The notes: a model not told the origin generated them from the letters alone. Positions 1 to 9,398 are shown, counted from the first letter of the stretch. The stretch: 64,000 nucleotides of DNA from Pseudomonas corrugata (GCF_001269905.1 NZ_LHVK01000003.1:724981-788980); one strand, 5' to 3'. Translations and numbers: made by a program.

Positions 1-99
1 CCACTCAGATCGGGAAAGGACCCTTTGTCTCGTAAAGTGGCAACCAGACTGATCCGTGTCTATTGTTTCGGGCGACTGATAGCTAACGGAGGCATGGAC

Positions 100-2085
100 A
101 TGGGCCAGAGCATTTCGCCCGCCGCTTCAGCTGTGCGGAACACAGGCATGGTGGTCACGCCCTTATGGGGTTTGGACAAAATCGGAGGTATCACGGTCGA
201 TCCGGACGGTGCTATCTGGCTTGGTGCTTATAGTCGGCTCGGACTAGGAGGCGAAGAGGACTCAGGCTTCACCGGCAGCCTGGTCCGGTTCAACGCTAAC
301 GGAAGCCTGGACCGCAGCTTCAGTGGAGACGGTAAATCTCTGCTGCCTGTGTCGCTCGATATCGAGGACGGCGGTAATGCCGCGGTGCAGCCGGGAGGCG
401 GGTACCTGGTGACGCATTACGTGAAAGTTGGCGATGCCTGGGTGTCGGGCATAAGTCGTACCTTGGCTGACGGCAGCCTCGATACGAGTTTCGGGAACGG
501 AGGCACCGCGACAGTGCCTTTCTACTGGAATGACTTTCTAAGCCAACAAGCGTCGTTCTCTGTACAAACCGACGGCAGCTTTTTCGCAAGCGCTGGGTAT
601 CCCTCCGGGGAGATCCATATCGCCCGCTTCGACGCGACGGGGACCTTGGTCTCGTCTTTCGCAGAGGGCGGGATCCTGGACCTGCCGGCGTCCGTCGGCA
701 TTCACCCCGCCAGCATGATCGACGTTTCGCTGCAGCAAGACGGAAAGGTATTGGTCACGGGGCGAGATACCCTGACCCGCCTCAACCAGGACGGTACTCT
801 GGATAGCAGCTTTGCGAACGGGGGCAGCTTGGCCCTGGAGGTTCATGCAAACGCCCTCGTCATCCAGGACGACGGCAAAATCCTCCTGGCGGGCGCCTCG
901 GGTGGCGTGGCGACCGTGATCCGGCTCAACGCCGACGGCTCGCTCGACACCGATTTCGGTCATCAGGGGCAGGTCAGTTGGGGCTCGGAAAGCGCTCCTT
1001 TCTCAGTCGCCGACATGATCGTGCTGGCCGACGGCAAGCTGTTGATTGGCGGAAGCCAGGGTACGGGCGCGGACGGCTATCTGGCTGCCTTGGTTCAGTT
1101 GAACGCCGACGGCAGCCTGGACCACAGCTTTGGCAATCCCGACGACGGCTATCACCACCTTGACGGTGGCAACGATGATGACTTCTTGCTGGGTACCGCC
1201 TCGTTCGACGATGCGATCCTTGGCGGGGCCGGTAACGATCTGCTCGATGGCCAGCAAGGTCGTGACCTGCTGACGGGCGGTGCCGGGACCGATACGTTCC
1301 GTTACCAGTCAATTACAGACAGTTACCGAACCGCAACGGCGGCCCATAGCGACCGAATCACCGACTTCGACCCCAGCACCGATACCATCGAGCTCTCCTC
1401 CCTGGGCTTCCTCGGGCTGGGCAATGGACATGACGGAACGCTGGCGATACGAGTCAATGAAAGCGGGACGCGGACCTACCTCAAAAGCTTCGATGCCAGC
1501 GCGAATGGGGAGCGCTTCGAACTGGTCTTCGACGGTGACTTGGGCCAAACGCTGAATGAAACCAACCTTCTGTTTCAGCAGGCCAGCTTGATGGGCACCG
1601 AAGAGGCCGATCGTCTACAAGGCAACGCTCGAGGTGAAATCATCGAGGGATTGGCGGGCGATGATCGTCTTCATGGAGCGCTAGGGAACGACATCTTGGT
1701 TGGCGGGGAGGGCTGGGACCTGTTGGTGGGCGGCGGCAACAACGATGTGTTCCGCTTCGACGCACTGAGCGACAGCTACCGTACCGCCACCGAAAACCAC
1801 ACCGATCGGCTGATTGACTATACCGCGGGCGAAGACAGGATCGATTTGTCCGCCTTGGGCTTTACGCAGCTGGGAAATGGTTACAACGGCACGTTGGACG
1901 TGGTGTTCAATGAAGCCAAGAACCTGACGTACTTGAAGAACTACGAAACCGACGCCCATGGGGCTCGATTCGAATTGAGCTTGGTAGGGGACCACTCCGG
2001 TTACCGGAACCTGGACATCATCTTCGCCGAGCCCTCGGGGGATGAGGTCTTTCAACTGATCGGAGTGGCGGACCTCTGGGTGTAG
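100..2085 (+). CDS. Delta-60 repeat / RTX calcium-binding protein
   Basis: A 661-aa protein, probably secreted or surface-associated. The first ~350 residues carry tandem copies of the delta-60 repeat, recognisable as LNADGSLDTDFG-type units. The C-terminal part has two blocks of glycine/aspartate RTX nonapeptides (GGAGNDLLDG and GLAGDDRLHG types), each followed by a serralysin-C-terminal-like segment (DRITDFDPSTDTIELS and DRLIDYTAGEDRIDLS). RTX repeats bind calcium and usually mark type I secretion, but no protease motif HExxH is seen. I chose ATG 100 because GGAGG at 88-92 lies 7 nt upstream; the ATG at 94 is too close and an in-frame TTG at 25 has no such site. No transporter genes are adjacent. 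Confidence 0.8.
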   Translation: MGQSISPAASAVRNTGMVVTPLWGLDKIGGITVDPDGAIWLGAYSRLGLGGEEDSGFTGSLVRFNANGSLDRSFSGDGKSLLPVSLDIEDGGNAAVQPGGGYLVTHYVKVGDAWVSGISRTLADGSLDTSFGNGGTATVPFYWNDFLSQQASFSVQTDGSFFASAGYPSGEIHIARFDATGTLVSSFAEGGILDLPASVGIHPASMIDVSLQQDGKVLVTGRDTLTRLNQDGTLDSSFANGGSLALEVHANALVIQDDGKILLAGASGGVATVIRLNADGSLDTDFGHQGQVSWGSESAPFSVADMIVLADGKLLIGGSQGTGADGYLAALVQLNADGSLDHSFGNPDDGYHHLDGGNDDDFLLGTASFDDAILGGAGNDLLDGQQGRDLLTGGAGTDTFRYQSITDSYRTATAAHSDRITDFDPSTDTIELSSLGFLGLGNGHDGTLAIRVNESGTRTYLKSFDASANGERFELVFDGDLGQTLNETNLLFQQASLMGTEEADRLQGNARGEIIEGLAGDDRLHGALGNDILVGGEGWDLLVGGGNNDVFRFDALSDSYRTATENHTDRLIDYTAGEDRIDLSALGFTQLGNGYNGTLDVVFNEAKNLTYLKNYETDAHGARFELSLVGDHSGYRNLDIIFAEPSGDEVFQLIGVADLWV

Positions 2086-2166
2086 GACCCTTTTCGGATG
2101 TTTTTGGGGGCGGCGATACTACGTCAGTAAGCGTCTTCGTCAACAACAATCGGTCAGCGGGACAGG

Positions 2167-2365
2167 CTGCTTCTGGCCGATTGTGTTGAAAAAGTTGCTT
2201 TGCCGAAACGGTCTCATCGCTGATCAGTGAAAACGCCTTTTTTGCACGAACCTACGTGAAATCGGAGTCCGGATGCCTCCGCTCAAAGTAAAGATTTCAA
2301 TCTCACGCGCGTACTTTTCTACCGAGGAAACCATGGCCGACTTTTTCAACAGAATCGGCCAGAAG
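2167..2365. mobile_element. MITE-like element, copy A
   Basis: About 199 bp bounded by imperfect terminal inverted repeats (left ctgcttctggccgat..., right ...atcggccagaagc, with the core ttgttgaaaaag/ctttttcaaca). It has no convincing ORF. The same element occurs in opposite orientation at 12220-12422, almost base for base. The flanks 2086-2166 and 2366-2586 hold no gene that I can support. Confidence 0.75.
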
Positions 2366-2586
2366 CCGTCGTTCAGAGTAGGGACATGACCCACCTTGTT
2401 ACTAGCGGCAAAACACTTCATAAGGTGTGCTGCGCGCACCATGCGACAGACCCACACATGCTGTGGTGCACAGCCCCCCTTACACGATAGCGTTTTCTCT
2501 TGAGTTTGATGCCGGCCTTCGATTAGATACGAGGCGTAAACGTTGTGACGTGAATAGCACAATCAAACACAAGGGAATAGCACTAA

Positions 2587-3177
2587 ATGGCAAGGATAGA
2601 ACCCGTTTTCGGCGGCATCAGCAGCGAAATCGAAAACCCATACCAACCGGGCGACGCCCAACTGATTGACGACGACGTTGTCACGTTTTCAAAACCCAGG
2701 ATTCTTGATTTTTCCGGGCGTATTTCTCTGGCGCGCTTCTGGCTGATTCGTGTGCCCTTGGTGCTGGTTCTTCCGTGCATTTTGCTGGCGTTCTTTATGG
2801 TGGGGTTGCGCCATCAACTGGAGGTTTTGCTGATAGTCGGTGTCACCGTTGTCGTTCCTGCCATCCTGCTCGACGTGTCTCTACTGGTACGCAGGGCACG
2901 AGATCTAGGCTGGAGTCCGGTATGGGCAATTCTCCACGTGTTCCCTGTTATCGGCTTTGTGATAACGCTTCCGCTCATCATGCTTCCGGGGCGTAAAGCG
3001 ATTAATAAATACGGCCCGCCCAATCCACCTCTCTCGACGTTGGTAAAGCTACTTACCGCGCTGTTGGTGGTGCTGGCGCTTGTAACTACAACCGTGCTAA
3101 TTGCGTATTTTCCCCAATACCACCCACAAGCAATCTACGAGTGGTTCGCTCATGCATTGGTTCAGGCATATCGTTAG
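2587..3177 (+). CDS. DUF805-family membrane protein
   Basis: A 196-aa integral membrane protein of unknown function. After a ~40-residue hydrophilic N-terminus there are four hydrophobic segments (about residues 52-74, 80-100, 114-135 and 152-176). Between segments two and three is the DUF805-type motif RRARDLGWSPVW, where the family usually has R-x-x-D-x-G-x-S. An AAGGGAA sequence about 10 nt before ATG 2587 supports the start. It stands alone between a MITE and a recombinase remnant. The family assignment rests on the motif and topology; the function is unknown. Confidence 0.65.
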   Translation: MARIEPVFGGISSEIENPYQPGDAQLIDDDVVTFSKPRILDFSGRISLARFWLIRVPLVLVLPCILLAFFMVGLRHQLEVLLIVGVTVVVPAILLDVSLLVRRARDLGWSPVWAILHVFPVIGFVITLPLIMLPGRKAINKYGPPNPPLSTLVKLLTALLVVLALVTTTVLIAYFPQYHPQAIYEWFAHALVQAYR

Positions 3178-3361
3178 CGTACGCGAAGTCCATGCTTCGC
3201 CTCATTGCGCGGCGCCAAGTGCTCAGGTGCCTTTGTAGAGAGCGCTTGCGCGCACCACGCGATAGCCCTGCGTACGCCGCGGTGATGTCCATTGGGAAAA
3301 GAGAACAGATTTATTTCTCTGCTCTAAACGTCCGCTCTTGGTCGGTTAGCGACCACTGCTC

Positions 3362-3613
3362 TGGCTAGCTCTTCTATCGACTCGTCAATACGCTCGTATC
3401 GTCAAAGGCTGGGTGAAAGCCATTGGCTTTGATCCAGCCATGTATGGCACGCACACAATGAGACGTACGAAGGCATCACTGATCTATCGTAGGACGAAGA
3501 ACCTGCGGGCGGTTCAACTGCTGCTCGGCCATACGAAGTTGGAGAGCACCGTTCGATGTCTGGGGATTGACGTCGATGATGCCCTGGAAATGGCGGAACA
3601 GACCGAGGTTTGA
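3362..3613 (+). pseudogene. Tyrosine recombinase C-terminal remnant
   Basis: The reading frame encodes the end of a phage-type site-specific integrase: STRQYARIVKGWV, then YGTHTMRRTKASLIY (the H-x-x-R box), then LLGHTKLESTVRCLGI. In this family the position after TVR is the nucleophile Tyr. Here the codon is TGT (Cys), so even an intact protein would be inactive. The N-terminal two thirds are missing and no plausible start with a ribosome site is present. It is a decayed mobile-element relic. Confidence 0.75.
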
Positions 3614-4073
3614 CCATGTATAGCGACGGTCGAAGTCAGACCGTCGCTAACCGCCCATTTTCTGCCGGTCAGACTAAAGCGTTCGCCGGTCAAGTCGAAT
3701 GCAAACAATTGGTCAGTAATTGTGCAGCCGGGTACTCAAGTCCGCCCAATTACGCTCGTGCTGGCTGCACGTTTGAATACGTAAATAATCCTGAAATCCA
3801 CACAGCTCTAGAACTTGCTGGATTAACAGCAAGCCCTTGACGACGTTTCTTCAGCCGCAGCAGCCGATAAATGAATATGATTTCTATTCGGCTTTGACGG
3901 TTTTTTGACCTTTGCCAGCGCATCCTGCGCCCGCCACTCACATCGCGTTACAGCTTGCCCGTTGCCCTCCCGGCCGTTACCTGAATCAGCGCGGCAGTAC
4001 GGATTGAAAGTTGACGACAGGCTGGCTAGACGCCGTGCCCACACTCCTTGTGCCTTTAGGAATCTCCACCCCC
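3614..4073. other. Gene-free stretch after integrase remnant
   Basis: No coding region is supported here. Short frames exist, but none has a start with a ribosome site or a recognisable motif. The segment lies between the integrase remnant and the DUF347 gene and may contain that gene's promoter. Confidence 0.5.
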
Positions 4074-4832
4074 ATGAGCAGCAATATCAGTCTGAACAAA
4101 CTGCCGGAAATCACTCTCGCCTTCTGGGTCATGAAAATCTGTGCCACCACCCTCGGCGAAACGGCCGGCGATCTGCTGTCGATGACCCTGAATGTGGGCT
4201 ACGCCATGAGCTCGCTGATCCTGATCAGCGCCTTCCTGGTCACGCTTGGTCTGCAGCTGTTTTCCAAGAGCCATAACCCGGTGCTGTACTGGATCGTGAT
4301 TCTCTCCACCAGTACCGCCGGCACCACCATGTCGGACTTTATGGATCGCACCCTGGGCCTGGGCTATGCCTCGGGCTCGCTGATTCTGATCAGCTTGCTG
4401 ATTGCGATTTTTGCCGTCTGGCGCCTGAGCGAAAAAAGCCTGTCGGTGGACAGCATCCACACCACCAAGGGCGAGCTGTTCTACTGGACTGCCATCCTGA
4501 TATCCAACACCCTCGGCACGGCGCTGGGCGACTATCTGGCGGATGACTCCGGCCTGGGCTTTGCCGGTGGCGCGCTGCTGATCGGTTCGGCGATTGCCGC
4601 CGTGGTGCTGGCCAAGTTCTACACCCGGATTTCCGGCGTACTGCTGTTCTGGGTGGCGTTTGTCCTGACCCGGCCGTTCGGTGCGACCCTCGGCGATTTC
4701 CTGACCAAGTCGCATGAAAAAGGTGGCCTGGACTTTGGCACCATCGGTTCCTCGCTGGTGCTGGCTGCGGTGCTGGTCGTACTGGTGGCCTTCGCTGCCA
4801 AGGCCCGCCGCGTCGAAGAAGTCTACGGTTAA
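4074..4832 (+). CDS. DUF347 (COG4705) membrane protein, copy 1
   Basis: A 252-aa polytopic membrane protein. It contains four internal repeats, each with a T-x-x-x-D signature in or next to a membrane helix: TTLGETAGDLL (about residue 20), STAGTTMSDFM (~77), SNTLGTALGDYL (~145) and RPFGATLGDFL (~199). This matches the DUF347 family (Pfam PF03988, four tandem repeats). The conserved acidic/threonine positions inside the membrane suggest a channel or transporter, but no substrate is known. ATG 4074 is preferred over an upstream in-frame start at 4011 because the protein then begins directly with the family-like N-terminus and AGGA lies ~13 nt upstream. A second full copy is at 8097-8864 and a fragment follows immediately. 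Confidence 0.75.
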   Translation: MSSNISLNKLPEITLAFWVMKICATTLGETAGDLLSMTLNVGYAMSSLILISAFLVTLGLQLFSKSHNPVLYWIVILSTSTAGTTMSDFMDRTLGLGYASGSLILISLLIAIFAVWRLSEKSLSVDSIHTTKGELFYWTAILISNTLGTALGDYLADDSGLGFAGGALLIGSAIAAVVLAKFYTRISGVLLFWVAFVLTRPFGATLGDFLTKSHEKGGLDFGTIGSSLVLAAVLVVLVAFAAKARRVEEVYG

Positions 4833-4893
4833 GCCGCCATCCCTTTTGTGCTGCAGCCTGTGGCTCTGTCACAGGCGCGCCCCATCAACGCCA

Positions 4894-5166
4894 TGCCTGA
4901 ACACGCCGAGGCGCGAACGCTATTACTGGGTGGTGATTCTGTTTACTTTCGCCCTTGGCACCGCCGCCGGTGACTGGGTGGCAGGAAACATGGAGATCGG
5001 CTCCACCAACGCGGCCTGGCTGTTTGGCGGATTGATTGCCATCACCGCCGTGGCGCACTACCTGGTCAAGGGCAGTCAGCCACTGCGTATCAAACCTGAG
5101 CGAGCCCGCGCCTTTCGTACTGGACGCGCCAGTGCTGTCGGTACACGTGTTAGGGGGGAGCTCTGA
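4894..5166 (+). pseudogene. Truncated DUF347 paralogue
   Basis: The frame reads TPRRERYYWVVILFTFALGT, then AAGDWVAG and a further membrane segment. It matches the third DUF347 repeat of the copy at 8097-8864 (TPRRELFYWTTVLCTFALGT, then AAGDLATE). The first two repeats and the fourth are absent, and no start codon with a ribosome site is visible. It looks like the internal remnant of a third DUF347 gene, tandem to copy 1. It could be transcribed by read-through but is unlikely to make a functional protein. Confidence 0.65.
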
Positions 5167-5310
5167 CGGATGCCTAGTCAATGCTGTTGCCTGGCAGCCT
5201 CGTCTCCGGGGTTACCAGTGCTCACTGACTGGCGTGTTTCATGCGTTCTGAGTCGGTTGAGTTTTTGGTATGGCATGCGTCCTGGTAGAGGCTGATGCCC
5301 ATCGAGTAAG

Positions 5311-5358
5311 CGTTAAAAAATTCGCCACCTGCAGAGGTTATGAATCTCCGCAGGTGGA
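5311..5358 (-). terminator. Rho-independent terminator after the two-component genes
   Basis: Read on the minus strand, the hairpin CCACCTGC/GCAGGTGG (5325-5332 with 5350-5357), extended by inner AGAG/CTCC pairing, is followed by TTTTTT. It lies ~125 nt downstream of the histidine-kinase stop. The rest of 5167-5481 holds no gene. Confidence 0.7.
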
Positions 5359-5481
5359 GTAGGTGCAATGCATAGTTTCTTACAGGTGCCCGATACTGAA
5401 TGTCACGTCGGTCGGACATACGAAGGCCTCAGCCTGATGACCAGTCTGGGGCCATTCATTGCGAACTATCCGTTGAAAAAT

Positions 5482-6858
5482 TTAGCTGGGCTCTTGCGTC
5501 CATGACGGCTGCTCCACACACAACCACACCGAGACGCATAATCCTCGGCCCTGCAGCTTATCCGTGAACCCGAGGTGAACCCTCGCCCCAATACGCTCCG
5601 CAATCGCCTTGACGATGGAAAGTCCCAATCCAGAGCCGACTTCCCGGCTCCCCAGGCAGCGATAGAACGGATCAAACACCCGCTCTTGCTCCTCGACCGA
5701 AATGCCAGGTCCAGAGTCCTTGACTTGCAATAGTGTTGCGCCCTCTTCAGTGGTCACCGACAGGTCTATTCGCCCTCCTGGTGGTGTGTAACGAATCGAG
5801 TTCTCCACCAGATTCTTGACTAGGGTGATCAGGTCCATTTCATTGATGAGCACCTGTACGTCCTGTGCACCTTCAACGCCGATGTCGATGTGTTTGAGTT
5901 CAGCCAACGGCAGCAAATCCTCAAGCACCCGCCGGTAGACTTCATGCACTGACACCGTTGACGTCGGCAAACTTGTGAGAGATTGCGCTGAGGCCAGGGT
6001 GAGCAGTTGATCGATCAGCTTTCTGCCGCGCTCGATGCCCTGACGTAATGGCAGCAGACGTTCTCGCGCTATATCTGGCATCTCGGTGGTGACCAGTCGT
6101 TCGGCTTGCAAGGAAAGCGCTGTCATGGGGGATCGAAGTTCGTGGGCTGCATCGGCGATGAAGCGGCGCTGTGTTTCCATGGCCAGCGCCACGCGCTTGA
6201 GCAGTCGATTGATCGCTACGACAAAAGGCCGGACCTCGGTCGGCAGATGGCGCTCGTCAATCGGGTGCAGCGCCTGCTCGGCGCGCTCATCAATTTCACC
6301 GCTGATCTCAGCGATCGGGCGGAACAGCTTGTGTACCAGATCGCTAACCACCAGGAGCAGGACGGGAAGCAGAATCAAGAACGGCAACACACTGCGCAAG
6401 GCACTCGCGCGGGCATCCTTATCGCGAATGTCATTTTCTTGGGCGACGACGATGCGCTCGCCCCGCGTGGTTGTCCGGACCAGCACGCGAAACACCTCGC
6501 CGTGAATAGTTACAGTCGACAGGCCGTCGGCAAGCGTGGTCGGAAACGGCAGCGGTGTCACGGCATCATCAGTACCCTGCGCCTTGCTACCATCGGCCAA
6601 GTACTGAACGATGACTCGGGAGTCCTCATCGCGCTCATCGGCACTTAGCTGTTCGGGATACTTGAATTCCATCTGTTGCCGATCAAGCAGAACGGCCACC
6701 TGACGCAGGGTATCGTCCTGCATTTTGTGGGCTTCGGCGAATGCCGAAACGAAGGCGAAAATGCCTGCCACGACGGCAACAAGCAGAATGGCTAGCGACA
6801 GGGATATGGACAGCCTGAGTTGTATCGACTCACTCAGGCGCTTTTTGAAACCATCCAT
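5482..6858 (-). CDS. Two-component sensor histidine kinase
   Basis: A 458-aa inner-membrane sensor kinase. Membrane segments at about 17-40 and 155-175 enclose a ~115-residue periplasmic domain, followed by a HAMP-like linker. The phosphoacceptor box is DAAHELRSPMTAL with His239. The catalytic region has the N box (LVKNLVENSIRYTPPGG), D box (VKDSGPGI) and G box (VGSGLGLSIV). Its start overlaps the end of the response-regulator gene by 25 nt, so the two are translationally coupled. The architecture resembles QseC/PmrB-type kinases. The neighbouring DUF347, cupredoxin and FTR1 genes suggest that it senses a metal or envelope cue, but that is inference. Confidence 0.88.
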   Translation of the reverse strand: MDGFKKRLSESIQLRLSISLSLAILLVAVVAGIFAFVSAFAEAHKMQDDTLRQVAVLLDRQQMEFKYPEQLSADERDEDSRVIVQYLADGSKAQGTDDAVTPLPFPTTLADGLSTVTIHGEVFRVLVRTTTRGERIVVAQENDIRDKDARASALRSVLPFLILLPVLLLVVSDLVHKLFRPIAEISGEIDERAEQALHPIDERHLPTEVRPFVVAINRLLKRVALAMETQRRFIADAAHELRSPMTALSLQAERLVTTEMPDIARERLLPLRQGIERGRKLIDQLLTLASAQSLTSLPTSTVSVHEVYRRVLEDLLPLAELKHIDIGVEGAQDVQVLINEMDLITLVKNLVENSIRYTPPGGRIDLSVTTEEGATLLQVKDSGPGISVEEQERVFDPFYRCLGSREVGSGLGLSIVKAIAERIGARVHLGFTDKLQGRGLCVSVWLCVEQPSWTQEPS

Positions 6859-7499
6859 CCCACACCTCTAACGTTCTTAATGACATGGCTACCCAGCTTG
6901 CGCCGCAACGCATGAATCAGAAACTCCACGGCGTTGCTTTCCACTTCATTGCCCCAGCCATAGATGCGGTCTTCGAGATCGCCGCGCGAAAGAATCGCTC
7001 CAGGTCGGATCAACAACGCCTGCAGCAACGCGAATTCGCGGCTGGAGAGCAAAATTCCCGAATTTTCCTCGGTGCTGGCTTCTTTTGTGAGCAGATCCAG
7101 CGAGACCACGCCGTTGCCGAGTATGGATAGCGCACTGCCACCCTTGCGGCGCAGCACGGCGCGCATGCGGGCCAACAATTCGGCCATTTCGAAGGGTTTG
7201 AGCAGGTAGTCGTCTGCACCGCCATCGAGGCCGCGCAACCGATCGTCGAGGCTGTCGCGTGCGGTAATAATGAGCAAGGGCACAGGATTATTCTTGCCAC
7301 GGACGCCGCTCAGCACTGTCAGGCCGTCCTTGCCGGGCAGACCAAGGTCGAGCAGTACTAGGTCATAGTGTTGGGTGTCCAGTGCGGCCAAAGCCGTTAG
7401 GCCGTTCTGTACCCAGTCAACGGCGTAGCTCGCATCCTGCAGTACGCCTTGAATCGCATCGCCAATCATCGGGTCGTCTTCGACCAGCAATATCCGCAT
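6834..7499 (-). CDS. OmpR-family response regulator
   Basis: A 221-aa DNA-binding regulator. The receiver domain has the acidic pair (VEDDP, residues 6-10), phospho-acceptor Asp51 (LVLLDLGLPG), a Thr/Ser switch (LLIITARD) and the conserved Lys (LLKPFE). A winged-helix output domain follows (about 125-221; SREFALLQALL, VEFLIHALRRKLG). I chose ATG 7499 (MRILLVEDD) because GGAG lies 6 nt upstream; the ATGs 15-18 nt earlier are poorly spaced. It pairs with the overlapping kinase. It may control the DUF347-lipoprotein genes upstream on the same strand and the divergent cupredoxin-FTR1 genes, but no operator was firmly identified. Confidence 0.88.
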   Translation of the reverse strand: MRILLVEDDPMIGDAIQGVLQDASYAVDWVQNGLTALAALDTQHYDLVLLDLGLPGKDGLTVLSGVRGKNNPVPLLIITARDSLDDRLRGLDGGADDYLLKPFEMAELLARMRAVLRRKGGSALSILGNGVVSLDLLTKEASTEENSGILLSSREFALLQALLIRPGAILSRGDLEDRIYGWGNEVESNAVEFLIHALRRKLGSHVIKNVRGVGWMVSKSA

Positions 7500-7662
7500 T
7501 TCCTGCTCCGGCATCATTCTCCGCTACCAGAATGCATGAGGCGCGGCACCTTGCCGAGAGTCTTATCGGCAATGAGCGTCGCGCCTGCAGTGAATCACTT
7601 GTTCCAATGTTCGCGAAGCCATTTATCCCTGTTCAGCATCAGTGCGGCTTTGCGTCCTCGGT

Positions 7663-8067
7663 TCAAGTCTTGGCTTTCATTGAATCAAAGGCTTTCAACA
7701 GATCATCCATGGTGGTCTTGCATTTGGCTTGGTCAGGGCTCTTGGCGCGCAAGGCGGAGAGCGCGTGATCGATATCCTTGTCCAGGACATGCCAGTCACT
7801 GGCGGCGCGAGGTTTGATGCCGGCTTCGGCGGAGTCCCATGCCGATTCAAGATCCTTGATTCGGGCTTTGGCAGCGGGTAGATCGTTTTTCTCGACGAGT
7901 CCGGCGACGTCTACCGCGATACTGTGAAACTCCGTCAAGTCACCCAGTTTTGAGGCCTCTCCCGGGACACGATCGTCGCCGGGGTTAGAGCAGCCTGCCG
8001 CGAGGCTGAGTAGAAAAATCGACGCGATGATGGTCGTGTGCCGAATGATGTTGTGCAAATAACGCAT
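7663..8067 (-). CDS. Small predicted lipoprotein
   Basis: A 134-aa protein with a type II signal peptide: a charged/hydrophobic start and lipobox LAAGC at about residues 22-26, so it should be lipid-anchored in the envelope. The mature part is helical and charged (AAKARIKDLESAWD; WHVLDKDIDHALSAL) and ends in a Lys-rich tail. I do not recognise a named family. It is 29 nt downstream of DUF347 copy 2 and upstream of the two-component pair on the same strand, so it probably belongs to one transcription unit with them. Confidence 0.65.
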   Translation of the reverse strand: MRYLHNIIRHTTIIASIFLLSLAAGCSNPGDDRVPGEASKLGDLTEFHSIAVDVAGLVEKNDLPAAKARIKDLESAWDSAEAGIKPRAASDWHVLDKDIDHALSALRAKSPDQAKCKTTMDDLLKAFDSMKAKT

Positions 8068-8096
8068 GACGACTCCTTGAAAGGTTATTGAGCGTG

Positions 8097-8864
8097 TTAG
8101 TTAGTTACTGGCTTCTGATTACCGACACTGAGTTGCGCGACGGCGACGAGCATGACGATGACGCAGAGGAAAATGGCGCTGGTCCACGTGGCACCCATGC
8201 CAAGGCCACCATAGGTTTTGGCCTGGGTCAGCAAGTCGCCGAGCGAGGCGCCGAAGGGGCGGGTCAGGATGTAGGCGATCCAGAAGGTCAGCACCACATT
8301 GCCGCTCACCCGCCAGGCTGCGAAGGTGATGGCGATCAGTGCGCCGAAAATAACCGTGCCCCAGGCAAAGCCTAAGCCCAGTGCTTCAGTGGCCAGGTCA
8401 CCGGCAGCCGTGCCGAGAGCAAAGGTGCAGAGCACAGTTGTCCAATAGAACAACTCTCGCCGGGGAGTGTCGACTTCACGGATGGACAGGTTTCGCTCGA
8501 CCCGATACCAGACAAAGAAGTTGATCGCTAGAAACACTGAAAACACCGCCGTACTGGTGTAGAGGCTGACGTCCAGTACGTCGGTGAGAATGTCCGTGAT
8601 CAGGGTCCCGACGATGCTCACCAGCACTACGGTCAGCCAGTAAATCCAAGGGGTGTAGGCTTTGCCTCGCATTTGCCAGAGCAGGGCTATCCCCAGCAGG
8701 AGTGCCATGCAGGCACTGGTCCAGCCGATGCCGAAACCTACATCGACGGCAAGAAAATCGGCACCGGTTTCGCCCACGGTGGTGGACATGATTTTGATCA
8801 CCCAGAAGGCCAGCGTGACCTCGGGGACTTTGTTTAGCCAGTTGGCTTTTGATAGCGCTTGCAT
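8097..8864 (-). CDS. DUF347 (COG4705) membrane protein, copy 2
   Basis: A 255-aa polytopic membrane protein, paralogous to the gene at 4074-4832. The four DUF347 repeats are visible as TVGETGADFLA, IVGTLITDILTD, FALGTAAGDLATE and RPFGASLGDLLTQ. The first and fourth repeats are the best conserved between copies. A CATGTTGATTGTTCCTCC stretch on the plus strand shows a GGAGGAAC ribosome site before the ATG. It leads a minus-strand set (DUF347, lipoprotein, regulator, kinase) and is divergent from the cupredoxin-FTR1 genes. A transport role is plausible, but the substrate is unknown. Confidence 0.75.
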   Translation of the reverse strand: MQALSKANWLNKVPEVTLAFWVIKIMSTTVGETGADFLAVDVGFGIGWTSACMALLLGIALLWQMRGKAYTPWIYWLTVVLVSIVGTLITDILTDVLDVSLYTSTAVFSVFLAINFFVWYRVERNLSIREVDTPRRELFYWTTVLCTFALGTAAGDLATEALGLGFAWGTVIFGALIAITFAAWRVSGNVVLTFWIAYILTRPFGASLGDLLTQAKTYGGLGMGATWTSAIFLCVIVMLVAVAQLSVGNQKPVTN

Positions 8865-9059
8865 GTTGATTGTTCCTCCAGAACAGCGCTTCGATGGGCG
8901 CAGAGTGGAGGTTATGCGGTGAAACTTAGCTGGAACTGAGGCGCGCGAAATTTCTCAGTAGCGGCACCAGTGCCTGATAAGAAACTCAGCGATCACAACA
9001 AAATTTTTACACCTAAGCGTTCATATTTCACTCATCGCAAGCAAATAGGAATTACTCGT

Positions 9060-9398
9060 ATGAATTTTCTCATTACTCCATCGGTGGCTGTGCTGATGCT
9101 CGTCTCCACTGTCGCGATGGCTCAATCGGCAAACGACACGGCTATTGAACTGTCAGTCCGAGAGCACAAATTCACTCCGGCGCCGCTCACGATCCCGGCA
9201 GACACCAAGGTCAAGATCACCCTGCACAACCTGGACAGCACCACTGCTGAATTCATCAGCGATGACTTCAAAGGCGGCAAATTGGTAGCTGGCGGGAAGA
9301 CTGCCAGCTTCTTCATCGGCCCGTTGAAGTCAGGTACTTACGAGTTTCACGACGAGTACCATGAAGCGGCTTCGAAAACCCAGTTGATCGTCAAGTAG
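9060..9398 (+). CDS. Periplasmic cupredoxin-domain protein
   Basis: A 112-aa protein with a Sec signal peptide (hydrophobic core to VAMA, cleavage near residues 21-22) and a cupredoxin-type beta-sandwich of ~85 residues. Candidate ligands are His in REHKFTP and the histidines in FHDEYHE. The classic Cys copper ligand of blue copper proteins is absent, as in the EfeO-type/P19-type cupredoxins that work beside FTR1 permeases. ATG 9060 follows AGGA by ~10 nt; the upstream in-frame start at 8970 lacks such support and would bury the signal peptide. It is 16 nt upstream of the FTR1 gene, so they are probably one operon for iron uptake. Confidence 0.78.
   Translation: MNFLITPSVAVLMLVSTVAMAQSANDTAIELSVREHKFTPAPLTIPADTKVKITLHNLDSTTAEFISDDFKGGKLVAGGKTASFFIGPLKSGTYEFHDEYHEAASKTQLIVK

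Noticed and set aside
8865..9059. Possible direct repeats (GAAACTTAG, GAAACTCAG) that could be a response-regulator operator
   Set aside because: Only two weak partial matches with irregular spacing; not enough to call a site without footprinting or comparison.
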